Shown: piece by piece, positions 1 through 12,110 of the stretch
Position numbering within the stretch: the first letter of the stretch is position 1
Layout: each line of letters starts with the position of its first letter
Assembly (NCBI GenBank): GCA_964035795.1
Contig: OZ038321.1
Location: forward strand, 12,241,093 to 12,305,092
Length of the DNA stretch: 64,000 nt
Direction of reading: 5' to 3'
Source: Pterobdella sp. o SKG-2022
Taxonomy: Eukaryota > Annelida > Clitellata > Hirudinida > Piscicolidae
Translations under genes and position numbers: made by a program
Notes under the pieces: model-generated
Databases searched by the model: none
Told to the model about the DNA's origin: nothing
Seen by the model: only the letters and a program-made list of their open reading frames with translations

Positions 1-60
1 TTGCATTCAATACAAAAAAACTTTTTCTAGTTTTTTTATTTTTACTTTTCATAAACTCAG

Positions 61-3000
61 CTATATCCTCAGAGAGAATAACTGTGAATGGCGCAGGTGC
101 TAGCTCGGCCAAAGAACTTTTTCGTATATGGTCTTCCCTGTACGAATACTCAAGAGCTCCTTTTCGAAATGTTGAACTTATTTACACACCCTGGGGAAAT
201 GATTATGGCAAGGAAAAACTTATAAAAAATATTAATATTTTCAGTATTAGCGATGTAGGATTTAACCAAATGGAACTCAAAAAGTATCCTGATTTAAGGA
301 GTATTCCTTTGATAGCAACGTGAGTGTTTTTTTTATCTAATTATAAAAATGTTAAAATAGCGAGCAATTCACAAACTTAATAAGTTTGTTGTTTGTGGAA
401 GCACTTAGGGCATTCGTAATGCGGTTGAATTGTAGTCTGTGCAGTTAGTGCTTTCAATACTCCTGTTTTTATTTTTTTGTGCTAATGTTATTTTACATGT
501 CCATTTAACTAAAAATATATGTATATCATTTCTTTTATAAACTTAACTAGATTTCAAATTTCAGAGTTCATAATTTTTTTAATTTAAAAAATCTTCATGA
601 AAGAATAATATTATTTCCCTCATAAGTATGCATATTTTATACTGTTCACTGCTTATTTTTGTAACTTTTTGTCATAATCTTAATTTATAAAACTTTTTAT
701 ATTTTTTTAAAATTAAATTACTCAGACTATTCTTCAAACAAAAGAATATAAGATATTGTAGAGACGATTATTTACATTTAAATTATGGTTATTTAATTAT
801 GATTTAATTTTGAAATGCTTGCGAAAATTTTGGAAAATGATGAAAAAAGAAGAAAAAAAATATGAGTAAGCATAGAGTCAAAAAATGTGACTCATGAAAA
901 ATCTTGAAAAAATGTTTGGTGCAGTTAGAGTCAAAAATTTCAGAGATTAACGGAGGTTTTTGAGGAAAGATAATGATAAGAATAGACAGAAAACTGTTTG
1001 GAAGTACAAACTATAACTTTTGAGTCACTAATATTAAAATGAAAAGTATTTTGGCAAATGTCCAAAAACTTCAATAGTTTTGTTGAAATTTTCAGATTTA
1101 AACAATTAAAGTTTCGAGTTTTTAAATATTGAATATTTCCATCATACTTTCAACAGGGCTATAGGAATTGCTTATAATTTACCCCAAATTGAAAACCTTG
1201 TTTTGACTAGAAAAATACTCGTTGGAATTTTTAATGGAACAATTACTTCTTGGTCAGATAAAAAAATTCTTGAAGAAAATTCAGGAGTGAATTTGCCCAA
1301 TACAAGCATCATTACTGTGGCGAAGGTAACAACATCAGGTACAACTTGGATGTTTACTTCTGCACTCAGCAGTTTTGACATTGATTGGAATAAAACCTAC
1401 GGAACATTTCAATATACTAAAGATTGGCCTGAAACAATTAAAGTAAAATATTTTTATAAAAATTTCAAATTTTTTAAATTACTATTGTAAATGCTCAGAG
1501 ACTCTATTTGATAAGCACTAAAACTTTTTAGATGTTTGTAAAAGACGATGAAGTTTTTGGAACAATTCTTAAAGTTGAAAATAGTATTGGCTATTTAGCT
1601 TTACATGAAATAGAAAATAAAAAAATACCACTTGCTAAAGTTGTTAACAAAAACAACGATAGAGTAAGACCAGACCTGAAAACTGTTGAAAACTGTATGG
1701 ATTATAAAAATTCTTACTATTTGAATAATCTCTTGAATAGCCATAATACCCGAGCCTATCCTCTTTCTACTTTCATTTATCTTAATGTGAATATATCAAT
1801 TAAGACCCCATTTTGTGGAGCTTTTGTAGAAGTATATCGGTTTATTCAATGGGCCCTATCAGCTAGTAATGCAATAAGCCAAATTATAAAAAATTATCAT
1901 ATACCTTTGAAATCGTTTTATCTTGATGAGATAAACAAAAACTTTTTGGATAAGTTTACATGTCAAAATCAAGTTATAAAAAATATTGCAAACACGCAAA
2001 TTCAAGAAGAATTGAACCAACTAAAAGCTTGGGAAATGCCGTTTGTGGTTGGTTCTACAATAGCAGGTGTTGCTTTCTTAGGTTTATTTGTTTGCTTAAT
2101 AGTTCAAAAAATAATATATTATAAAAAAATGTATTTAGAAAAATGGAAAATTTCCTTCCATGATTTAAATTTTGAAGTTTTGAAAGAAAGCTACAATAAA
2201 ACTAATATAGATACTCGTCATTCGACTAAAGAAAACCAACTTTGGAACTTTATGTTGAAGTTTAGCGAAATAAACTTAGAAGGAAGCTATAAATATAAAA
2301 AAATTAAATTAACCGAAATAGAAATCGATATGAACAGAAAAGATTCTAGCGTTACAGAGAAACTAAACAATATAACACTTCTAAACCATATAAACGTGAC
2401 GCCTTTTATTGGGATTACATTTTCTCCAACTGGACAAACATTTTACTTAGAAGAATTCTGTGCTAAATGTAGCATTATAAGAATTTTGTTCAAAAAAAAT
2501 TTTTCTGATATCCCAGTAAGGTTTTCAATAGCAAGAGAAATCTGTAATGGTCTAATGTATTTGCACTCAAACAAAATCTATTTGGGCGCTTTTCACATTC
2601 TTCAAATCATGGTAGATAACAGATGGACCATAAAAATATCTCAATGGGCTTTTTACTACATAGAAAAAATAATTCAGAATACATCAAAAGAGAAAAATAA
2701 AATAAATTCAGAATTCAATTTTTTAAACTCTTTAAAGTTTCAAGGCGATGATGAATCATTAATTTCAGACTTTTTAGACTATTGGATTGCGCCAGAATTG
2801 ATAAATTTAACGAAATTTAATTCATCTCAAGATAAACCGGACATTTATTGCTTTGGAGTTATATTGTGTGTTATCTTTTCTTCTGCTAAATCTCATAACG
2901 AGTATAAAACATCTCTACCTATTGAAAACCCAAAGCTGAAAATATTTGAGCCCTACTTCAAAAATATACCGATGAAAATAGTTAAACTCATTAATTTGTG

Positions 3001-3136
3001 TTGCTCTAAAGATATTTCATCTCGTCCTACGTATGAAAGCATTCAAACTTCTTTGAACTTCAATGATCCTATGCCACATATGAGTTTTTTTGACCATATT
3101 GTTAACCATCATGATAAAATGACATTGACCGACTAA
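61..3136 (+). CDS. PstS-like ectodomain receptor with kinase-homology pseudokinase, 5' partial
   Basis: The exons I read are 61-319, 1157-1442 and 1532-3136. All junctions are GT/AG and phase-consistent, and the 5' end lies outside the window. The first two exons and the start of the third resemble the bacterial periplasmic phosphate-binding protein PstS in order: NGAGASSAKELFRIW, NGTITSWSDK, TSGTTWMFTSAL, NSIGYLALHE and YPLSTFIYLN. A hydrophobic membrane segment follows (about 2038-2110: FVVGSTIAGVAFLGLFVCLI). From about 2190 to 3060 a kinase-like fold matches the kinase-homology domain of receptor guanylate cyclases (GLMYLHSNKIYLGAFHI, VDNRWTIKIS, YWIAPEL, DIYCFGVILC, SRPTYESI). The HRD and DFG positions read YLG and SQW, so catalysis is unlikely. 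The frame stops just after this domain and I see no cyclase downstream. Probable role: a membrane receptor binding a small ligand, signalling allosterically or as a partner. Domain assignment is by motif recognition; function is inference. Confidence 0.8.
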
Positions 3137-6100
3137 GAAAATCTAACTTGAATTCACAAAAATTAACATTTAATTGACTTCACTTAGCATAGTGTGTTGT
3201 GAAACTGGAGTTGCTTCAGTAGAAAAAAGTTATTATCTTTTAAACACCATCAAAACTGACTAAATTTATGATTTTTCCAAAAGCCAAACCGTAAAATGAA
3301 TATAATTTCAAAACACTAGTAACTTGAAAATGTTAAGTCATTAACGAAAAGCTTCGTATCTTAATAAACTTATAGTGTTGACTAAATTTATTTTGATTGT
3401 GCGTTGTTGGCTTCGATAAATGTTGTGTTTTAGTTGCTTTTGATGAATTTTTCATATCAGCTGAAAATTATAAAACATTCCAAAGTTATATTTTAGTAAA
3501 AAAATTTATAATTTATTTTTTTTTTAAATTTAACGCTTATTTACAACTTATCAAAACAATTGTATACATTAGAAACAGTTAACCGAGTGCATATTTATAA
3601 TGATTTTTGTTAGCTGAACCTTATAGTAGAGACGAAAATTTTGCAATTACGCTTAAAAAATTTTGTTGGAAGAAGGCTTGATGGAATAAAAAGCCAATAA
3701 TTGGTTTTACAATGGGTTAAAAAAAAAGAGAATTGACTAAAAATTATTGAAACTACAGAAATTCTAGGCTTAAAGACATCATGGTCTTGTGTCTCTATAA
3801 AAATAACCATAGTTAGATTTTTGTTTGCATATTGAAAAAATTTATACCTTTTTGAATATTTTGAATAAAATTTGTCGTTTTCACGAAGAACCTCCAATAT
3901 ATTAGTCGTCTTTCATTGTGCCATTGATGTATAATAAAAATATTGAAAACTATTTTGACTGAAAAATAAGCGGAAAATCGTTAATTAAATTATTCATTCC
4001 CAATTAGATGAATTAATTGGAGATAAAAAAAATGAATTTTTATATAAAGTTTTAAAATGTTCGCTTGGAGTTGGAATGATCTATAAAATGATAAATTAAC
4101 ATCTTCAAATTTGTGAATGTTTAGAGTGATAGTTTTTAATCATTTAAAAACTTTGAATGTTTGATAAAAATTGGTATAAAAGTCTTTCTCTTGTTTCATT
4201 CAACTTTCCAGATGTTTATGCTCAGTTATTGAACCATCTTAGTTTGTCTACGCACTGTATAAAAAAACAAACAAATAGTCCATTATTAAATTTCAAAAAT
4301 ATAATTTGAATTAATTTCAGAAAATCGATTTTTGAAACTTTTTCAAACGACAAACAAACACTTGAATGATTTATTCTTATAAAAATTTTTTTAACGAGTT
4401 ATTTGTTCTAAATGAAAGTATTCTTTTTGAAAAATTTGTCCTAACAAGTACCATTATGTTAAAAAATTTCTTTGTAGAAAATTGTTTTTTATAACGATTT
4501 TTTTAAATTTAGAATTTTTTAATAACGGTTGCTTTGAAAAATGGAATAATCTTGACACCTCGCCTAATAACCTTCACATCCTGTACACTATGCATTTCAA
4601 TAAGGAGCAATTTTATCTTATTTGAATATGCTATTAAATATCTTATTCAAAACTGTTTTTTCAATGCAAACCCAAGCATGGAAACTACCATACATAATCG
4701 TTAAAACATTTCGATCTGTTTTAAACTATAGAATTAACACTATTTTCTTAAAATCACGAGAGAATCGTATTTAAAAAAATGTTTCTACCAGCTGGTGCCA
4801 TGAAAGTGGCTTCAATTATTTTCACTAGTTATTTGAAAAAACTTTGAAGATTGTATTGAAATATTTCAATCTTTTTATTAAAAAGATTTATTGACCAAAT
4901 GTGTTAATTTAATTTCAGTTCCTTGATTGTTAAAACCTCACATTTAACTGTTAAACTATATATATTTAACATTGAGAATTAAAAATACTTTCCATATCAT
5001 CAAGAAAAGAGCACAAATATTCAACGACATGACCACAACATACATCTTAAAGGGTAGATAGAGAGGATGGATGGCGCTTAGTATTCAATGAACTCCCATC
5101 TACCGCATGCTATTAATTAACGTGTCTGCATTCAAGCGTTGTGGTCATCGCGAACACCCATGTGTATTTTCAGAATGATGGACACACTATTAAAGACTAG
5201 GTTTTATTTCTGAAATTAATGTCTTCCTGGTTTGACTTTATCAACAATGAGCCAAGAATTATACTTGATTTTTTTGAATAATTATTAACATAATCGATAA
5301 TTATTTCAACAATAACATATCTACTTTTGGATGGTACAAGTGATACAAACAACACAACACATCACACTCCGACTGACACTGGTCTCATTAATGTCTTCAA
5401 TACGACCGTCTCTCGGGACCTCTTCAATATTTTTCCTTTCCAAGTTCAGTTTTATCTCCACAAAATTTAAAATTGCAGTTTATATTTAATAATTAACTTC
5501 AATTTTATTTTTTGAAGTATTAAAACCTTATTCAGTTAAAAGTTGTTGAAAAATGTTAGAACTGAGAGTCTAAAAATAGAATCATTTAAAGAACTAGACT
5601 ATTCAACCTAAGGCGGCTGTATTGCAATTGAAGCAAACGAAACGATGTACAACTTCACATACTAATAAATTTTATTTTTACAAAAGCTTGAAATAATTAA
5701 AAAAATGGGTATTTATAATCAATTTAAAACCAAAATTAATTTTGGTGAAAACACAATTTTGTATAAACCCCATAAAAGATTTTTTTCAAGATTGTTATGA
5801 TAAAAATAAAAATTTTAGCTTAAATCATGTAAGGAACCATAAAAATGGCATCACGTAGCATATTTGGAAAGCAAATTCATAAGCGCTGCAAATTTGATCA
5901 AATATGCTACAATCTAATCTTTGCCTGATTGCTCTGCAGATATTCAAAGGCTTTTCTTCATGGGTCACAAATGTCTAAAGGTCATAATCCATTTAAATTA
6001 ATTTATAGTTTTGAAATTAGTAAAGATCGTATTTTAAATTAATTTAAAAGATGAATTTCTTGTTTTTGTGTTGAAAAAATCGTTGCATGTGTTACTGCTT

Positions 6101-6730
6101 TAACTATATTGTTTTTCCTTAAATATCTAAAAAAAGAATCAATTTTTTTACTTCCACAAAAACTTGAAAACACTGTCTAAGTTAACTTTTCAGTTTTATT
6201 TTGTATGTCTGAAATTTGGGAAAGAAAATTAGCAAAATTATTTCTCAAATCAATAAAATAAAAAAACTCAAAAATAGCTTTAAAATAAATTGAATGATTT
6301 TTGATCCTTCATGTGAATTTGAAACTTTTTCAAAATTTATTAAAAAATCCATTTTTTTTAAACTTTTTTCAAAAATAATTCAAAATATAAAGTGTTAACA
6401 TGTTCGAAAAAGTATGAAACATAACAATGGAAAATTTATATTGAAAACAAGAATCGATGAAATGCCATGATGAAGTTAGAAAATCAATAAAACTTTTAAA
6501 AAAATTTGTTAATAGTTTTTTCCACATAATAAGTAAGCCTAAATTGAAAAGTATTATGAGAGTTCAATTTGGTAAAATAAATTTAGAAAATTTGAAAAGG
6601 TGCAGTTAGAATGTGAGCATTAATCCTTTTAAAAGTTTAACTGAAGATACAATTTTAATGGTTCCAGTATTTTAATAATTTGCTTGCAAACAACAATGAC
6701 TAATATACTAAATGACTTCGAGACGACTAA
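3137..6730. other. Intergenic region, no gene recognised
   Basis: AT-rich sequence between the receptor-like gene and the 3' end of the Sox gene. Short open frames here (3397-3582, 3610-3897) show no recognisable domain, no splice-linked partner and no conserved composition. The only visible structure is the nested inverted repeat at 5029-5148 and a slightly less AT-rich stretch at 5330-5450. The 3' UTR of the Sox gene should run leftward from 6730. Confidence 0.6.
5029..5148. repeat. Nested inverted repeat in intergenic DNA
   Basis: An 11-bp arm, atgaccacaac at 5029-5039, is matched by its perfect reverse complement gttgtggtcat at 5138-5148. Inside lies a second pair, ggtagat at 5053-5059 and atctacc at 5098-5104. 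The stretch is less AT-rich than its surroundings. It could form a cruciform or folded transcript, or be part of a regulatory island; no protein-coding frame supports it. Confidence 0.45.
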
Positions 6731-8410
6731 TTAGAAGTGTGAAAGAGGAGGAATAGGAGAAGTTAGAGACTGATAAAAATCTGTATTATGCAATGATGAG
6801 AATCGGTGGTTGTAATGTTGGTAAAATGATCTGTCGAAACAGCCCATGTCACTTGAAGAAGGTTGTCCAGGTAAATACATGCTTATCATGTCTACTAGTT
6901 CTGATCCAGGCATTACTGAACTCGTCTCTTTTTGATATACTCTTGAAGGAGGAAAAAAAGGACTAAATGCGTTGGTAGATGAATTAAAAAACTCCTGTTT
7001 AATAAGACTTTTGTCTTTCTCAGTACTACCTTGACTCGATGTTTCGCTAATGATAGCATTATGAACTGTGTTATTGCTAATGGTAGAAGTGTTTCCGTTA
7101 TTAGTTGGAGATGAACCATTCTTAACTTGTGAAATAGGCAAAATATCATTTGAACTTCTATTAAAAAAATTATTCATATTGTGGTACGTAGGAAAACTTT
7201 CGATAGAAGATTGTCCTCCATAAACGGATGATGAGACAGGTAAAAATGGATTATTGGGGTAAGCATATTGACTCGCAGCTGTGGAGATGCCAGATTGAGG
7301 ATAATAAGGAGACATTTGCTTTAGAGGATGAGCGCTTGAACCAAAAAAGTAACTTCCATTATTTGGATAATTATTAAAATTTGCATACGCTGGCTCAGTA
7401 CGATTCATCAATGAGTGACTGAGGTCAGCATTAGAAACAGAAATGCAACTAGAATACAAAGATTGGTGTTGGTTCAAATGTGACTGATGAGAAGTCCCAG
7501 ATGATCCAAGTAAAAACTTTGTGTCTTTACGAAAGGCTGGCTTTGTTTTACGTCGGGGTCTATATTTATAATCGGGGTGCTCTTTGAGGTGAATCGCTCG
7601 AAGCCGTTTTGCTTCATCAATGAAGGGCCGCTTTTCTCTATCATTCAACATTTTCCACTGTGAACCCAGTCTTTTTGAAATTTCTGAGTTATGCATTTTT
7701 GGATTTTCTTGAGCCATTTTTCTGCGTTGACCACGGGACCAAACCATGAAAGCATTCATTGGACGTTTAACGCGGTCACTATTTTTCTTGCTCGTGCTTT
7801 CATTGTGGTTGCTTGTGTGGTGACTTGTGTTTGGTTGGTGGGTGTGATGGCCCGCATTGGCCAGGTGAGAACTCAGAGATGAATGTTGCCTTTTGAAATT
7901 GCTAGAGTTGTGAGCATTTGTTGTTGAAGTGGAAATAGTTAACGTACGATTTCGAGATGGAGAAATGGAGTGAGAAGAATTTTGTATTGAAGGTGGAGAA
8001 GCAGATTTAACATTTTGCTTGGAAGAACGATGCTGCGAAAAATTAATATTTGAACTTCTCTCGTTAGTATTGCTATTTTGGTTGTTATCAGAATGACTTG
8101 AATGAGAATTGTAATTTTTTATACTAGTGTTATGACTATTTTCATTGTTGTTATTTGTGTTAGAAGCTGGGTTACTTGCTGTGGTTTGGTTTCGTTTGTA
8201 CGATGGTATTTCTCTGAGAGGAAGGTGCATCAGTTGGCTAGATAGCGGTTGAGTTGAAGAGTTGGTTTGTTGGGGAAACATCATAGACGTATAATGTTTA
8301 GAAGTTAAAGATGAAGAAGTTTGAGAGTTTGAAGAAGTTATCAACGAAGAAGATATCAAAATCGATGTGCCATTTCTGTTGTTATCCTTTGAGTAAAATG
8401 ATGGCCACAT
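6731..8410 (-). CDS. SoxB1-class HMG-box transcription factor
   Basis: A single-exon gene of 559 codons. The HMG box covers about residues 211-289 and is typical of SoxB ([43 protein letters not shown]). It binds the DNA minor groove at AACAAT-type sites. The roughly 210 residues before the box are Ser/Asn/His-rich and much longer than the short N-terminus of vertebrate Sox2. Near the C-terminus (about 504-517) is [12 protein letters not shown], and the protein ends PPLSHF; both resemble Sox1/2/3 C-terminal motifs and place it in SoxB1 rather than SoxB2. Known SoxB1 roles are neural and stem-cell fate control. The start is the first ATG of the open frame. The gene is isolated, with about 3.6 kb of non-coding DNA on one side and more than 8 kb on the other. 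Confidence 0.95.
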   Translation of the reverse strand: MWPSFYSKDNNRNGTSILISSSLITSSNSQTSSSLTSKHYTSMMFPQQTNSSTQPLSSQLMHLPLREIPSYKRNQTTASNPASNTNNNNENSHNTSIKNYNSHSSHSDNNQNSNTNERSSNINFSQHRSSKQNVKSASPPSIQNSSHSISPSRNRTLTISTSTTNAHNSSNFKRQHSSLSSHLANAGHHTHQPNTSHHTSNHNESTSKKNSDRVKRPMNAFMVWSRGQRRKMAQENPKMHNSEISKRLGSQWKMLNDREKRPFIDEAKRLRAIHLKEHPDYKYRPRRKTKPAFRKDTKFLLGSSGTSHQSHLNQHQSLYSSCISVSNADLSHSLMNRTEPAYANFNNYPNNGSYFFGSSAHPLKQMSPYYPQSGISTAASQYAYPNNPFLPVSSSVYGGQSSIESFPTYHNMNNFFNRSSNDILPISQVKNGSSPTNNGNTSTISNNTVHNAIISETSSQGSTEKDKSLIKQEFFNSSTNAFSPFFPPSRVYQKETSSVMPGSELVDMISMYLPGQPSSSDMGCFDRSFYQHYNHRFSSLHNTDFYQSLTSPIPPLSHF

Positions 8411-8781
8411 TTTAAAAATTAATTCGAAACTGAAACTTTAATTGAAACTTTTTTTATTTGCTTTTTAGCTTTTTGAAAAAAGTCATTTTTGCTTGAAAAG
8501 TTGTAGCAATGCTTGAAAACCCAACAATGCTAAGACACTTCAAAAGCAAGTTGGCGGTTTGAATAAGTTTTTTTGAAAAGATCAGTTTGTAAAAAGCTTT
8601 CAGAAGAAACTAAATAGTATTTGTACAAACTGTCTATATTCAATCCACGCAGTTTAAAAAAGCTCTATTGTCAAATTAACGAATAGTAATACTTTCAAAA
8701 ATAGAGAATAAAGCATTCAAAGTTTCTTTATTCAATGCTATTCGTTCTCAACTTTACCATATATATATACATACGTAAAAG

Positions 8782-8808
8782 CATACATATTTTTAGAAAA
8801 TATGTATG
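8782..8808. repeat. Perfect 12-bp inverted repeat upstream of SoxB1
   Basis: Arms catacatatttt (8782-8793) and aaaatatgtatg (8797-8808) are perfect reverse complements separated by tag. The palindrome lies about 370 bp upstream of the Sox start codon. Low-complexity TA-rich sequence makes chance formation possible, but 12 of 12 paired bases is longer than most such runs here. Confidence 0.5.
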
Positions 8809-8929
8809 TATATTTATAGGCAAACCAATAAATATCACTATATACTAATATTTAACTAACAAATACAGGAAGAAGAGCTTCTATATGTACTTTTCACAAA
8901 AAAAACTCTTAAAACTTGCAAAGATGGCT

Positions 8930-9080
8930 ATATGTCGGAGCACGTTAGAATGACTGAATGGAGAAAGCTTAACCGGTTGTCAAGGTTACAGAGAAAAGGC
9001 GTGGTTAAAATAACCAATGGGAGAAGAGCTACGGCAAATCATATAGTCTCATTTTTAAACTCCGCCCACTATTGTTAATT
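8930..9080 (-). promoter_or_regulatory. Candidate SoxB1 promoter/proximal enhancer
   Basis: This block is clearly less AT-rich than its flanks and contains recognisable motifs within 90 bp: a KLF/Sp-like GC box (ccgccc, 9062-9067), a CCAAT box (9014-9018), a second CACC-like element (gcgtgg, about 9000) and, on the minus strand, AACAATAG (complement of 9069-9076), a Sox-type site that could allow autoregulation. It sits 520-670 bp upstream of the Sox ATG. Evidence is motif-based only; the transcription start is not determined. Confidence 0.4.
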
Positions 9081-9277
9081 TGATAGATTGAGATTATTGT
9101 CTTTTCTTTAACAAATTTCACTAAACATTTCAAGAAAAAATTTGAAAAATAAAAATATTTGAAATTTTCATGATGAGTTTTGTATGTTTTATCATTTTGA
9201 TAATTCTCAAAACGAATTGAAGATATGTCAACGATTAGAAAAACTCCACAATCAATACGACATTTGTCATTTTCTTT

Positions 9278-9384
9278 CCATTTTTGTTTTTACAACGACC
9301 TAAGCAACTCATTTTTGTTTTTACAACGACCTAAGCAACTCATTTTTGTTTTTACAACGACCTGAGCAACTCATTTTTGTTTTT
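9278..9384. repeat. 31-bp tandem repeat, about 3.4 copies
   Basis: Three consecutive 31-bp units at 9278-9308, 9309-9339 and 9340-9370, then a partial fourth. The unit combines a T-rich half with the sequence acaacgacctaagcaact. The third unit differs by a single base (cctaag to cctgag). Near-identity suggests recent tandem duplication. Confidence 0.9.
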
Positions 9385-11224
9385 TTGTTTAAGTTATCAC
9401 AATTACTGAAATTTAAACTTTTTTTTTCAATTAAAAATTTTTTTGTGTAATTTACTAGATTAATGGCGATATTATAAATAAAGTTATCATAATTACACTA
9501 AAATAATGAAATAATAAGTTTTAGCATCTTGCTACAGTGCAGTTTTTTGAGGTTAAAAAAGAATACTTATTTATCAAGAGGGTTTTCATTATAAGATGTT
9601 TATCTAAAAAAACTCAAATTTTTTGATTATATTTAGAAACACAAAGAAATTTTATTGAGATACAAAGCTTTTTTTGTTAACTAAGTAAAATTTTCAAGTA
9701 TATCTTTTTATTTGTGTTCCTAAATATACTTATTTAATTGTGGCTAGTGTAAAATCATTCTTTCCAAATATAGTTATTAATTCATTGGGAATTGTGAAAA
9801 AACTTTAATAACTTATTCTTTAGTAGGATACAACCTTTTTTATCAATCCTTATTCAAATTATACTTTTTACAAATGATAATATTTGATTTATAGTAAAAC
9901 AAATGCATGTGAAATTCCAAGAACCTTCATAATATTCAATAATAAACACTATGAGTTTTCAACAATTTATTAAAATGCGTCCAATTAAAAAATACACAAG
10001 GATTATAATTGTTTTTTGATACCTCGACAATTGCATGACTACTGCATGCACTAGTTTTATGGAGTTCTAGTCATGATTTCATCCAGTTGTTTACTCATAT
10101 CTACAGCATATGTATCATGAATTTTTTTAAGGTCTATAATATCAGAAAGTTTTCAAATGAATGATCATGAGTTTTTCAACTTTTTTGACAACTCCATTTA
10201 AAATTTAAAATTCTAAAACTTCTCGTTATTGCAAGCATATAAAAATTTTGCGAGACGTCAATCCATATAACGTCCAATTAACTCAAAACCATCCAACACC
10301 ACCCATCAACCTTTTAATGAGTTTGGTTTTATTTCGATGTTATATCACAAGTCCTCTTATATTCAAAACATTGATGTAATTTTTCAACTCTAATCCCAAA
10401 CTTGTTCAGTCAATTCAAGTGAAAGGTTTATTTTAAATAAAAAGAATGAAATGGGTTTGAAGGAATTAGTTGATTTTGACAGGTTTCTTCAGCTACTTGA
10501 TACTTTGCAACTAGAAACCAAAAATTACTCAAAGATTTGAAGTCATGCCAAACTTATTAACTATATATTGGTAAAAAGAAAATATATTTTATAAAAAGAT
10601 TTTTAAATAAATTTAATAAAAATGTTCATAGCTAATAATAGCTTCGTTTTTGTATTTTAAAATATTTAACTCAACTTTCCGATAGCAGGTGTTTTTTGAA
10701 TGAAAAGTTTCAAGTTCAAATATTTATCTTCTCAAATAAAAATTTTTTTCAAATATTTAGAAACTCCCAAAAAATTCAAAATTTCAATGTAAATATTTTT
10801 AATGCAAGTATCCTGAAGGGCCACAACAAAACCTTTTATTAGTTTTTTTGTATTGAATTTTTTCTTGCTTGTGATGGTGTCGAAAAAACTGAAATCTCCA
10901 AAAATGTTTGAAGTGTTGTTTTTGAAATACATAATTTAAAGAAAAGTGATTCTATGAAAGTGGACACATGAGATTAGGCGCAAAACAAGTTTGGTATTTG
11001 ATAATCAGCGTGGTGCGGTTTAAGGATGATGTGGTGTTATACAACTCCTTATACAAGCAAAATAATACCCATTTAAGTTTGGAACTAAAAAGTAAATAGT
11101 TAAAATTAAATGAATACTTTTATTTTGTTTTTGAATTATTACAATGTTCCAGTTCATGTATTTACCCATGTATTAAATTATTTTTCAATTAATTTACTCG
11201 TTTATTTATTTTTTTATTCATTTA

Positions 11225-11345
11225 TCTGCATTCTATTGCATCCCACCATGTTGCTGAGTAACACGCCACACCCATCAGAGTAACACATGGTGATCAGCAT
11301 TTGACAAGAAGCATTATAAACCCAAAAACGCTACAACTATCTTTC
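11225..11345. promoter_or_regulatory. Candidate regulatory island
   Basis: Less AT-rich block inside very AT-rich DNA, with a Maf/AP-1-like half palindrome tgctgagtaac near 11252 and a short direct echo (gagtaaca, again near 11278). No coding frame. The call rests only on composition and motif content. Confidence 0.2.
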
Positions 11346-12004
11346 TTTACTTTGATTTTTTCACTTTCAATTATTTTTAGTTGAGAAAAAATTGCACCAA
11401 AAAAGCACAATGGCTTATTGATCATAACTACGATGCTTTTGGCAAGTAGAACTTACCTTATCAATCTGTTTAAATTTATCATTAAATGGATTTTAAAGCT
11501 CGGGCACAACTTTTTGAAACAATTTATGGCGATATTAATTATCATAAATCCTACCCATAACCTATAATAGTAGTTATTATTATATTCCTTTATGAAAACA
11601 TGCATTAACGAAAAAATTTTAAAAAAATACGAAATAAATGAACTTGCCACATAAAAGCTAATGCAGCTTTTGAAATTAACACGAACAAAAGGGCGTTTTA
11701 CCGGGGATATACGCTTAAATAATTTAAACTTTGAAAATTATATTCAAATTTATATTAAATTCATACTTTTTTAAATTATATTATTTGTTTCTGCTCTGAA
11801 TAATTCATTAAAACACTATTTTAGAGTTTTATGAAAAATTTTTTTTATTAAAACGGAAAATATTATATATAACAAGTCTTATTTTTGTTGACTATTCAAT
11901 GGGAATTGTAATATCTCAAAACCATAAAACTATTAAATTCTAAACAATTAATTATTTGCTTATTGAAAGATGGCAAAGAACTAATTCATACAAATAGGAA
12001 AACA

Positions 12005-12110
12005 AACGCGGCATGAGAATTTGAACTACGTCATCATACTGTTTCCTGTCACGTGAGGCGCCTATTAATCGCCATCCATGCATGTCTGTCGTCTGTACCA
12101 AAAAAATTTT
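12005..12110. promoter_or_regulatory. Candidate regulatory island with CRE-like and E-box motifs
   Basis: A sharply bounded, less AT-rich block with a CRE-like tacgtcat (about 12029-12036), a cacgtg E-box (about 12051), a homeodomain-type ctattaatc and a POU-like catgcatg (about 12078-12085). No coding frame. It may be a conserved non-coding element associated with the Sox gene; only cross-species alignment could show it. Confidence 0.25.

Larger units (their letters stand above)
8411..9277. other. 5' flank of the SoxB1 gene
   Basis: Upstream (minus-strand) region of the Sox gene. The first 500 bases are AT-rich and hold a TA-rich run near 8758-8770 and a 27-bp palindrome (8782-8808). The GC-richer block near 8930-9080 is listed separately as the likely promoter. 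No open reading frame of interest is present. Confidence 0.55.

Noticed and set aside
3137..4500. Searched for a guanylate cyclase catalytic domain downstream of the kinase-homology domain
   Set aside because: No frame with recognisable cyclase motifs was seen on the plus strand, so none is annotated.
7691..7882. Plus-strand open frame within the Sox gene
   Set aside because: It overlaps the HMG-box coding region on the opposite strand and has no independent support.
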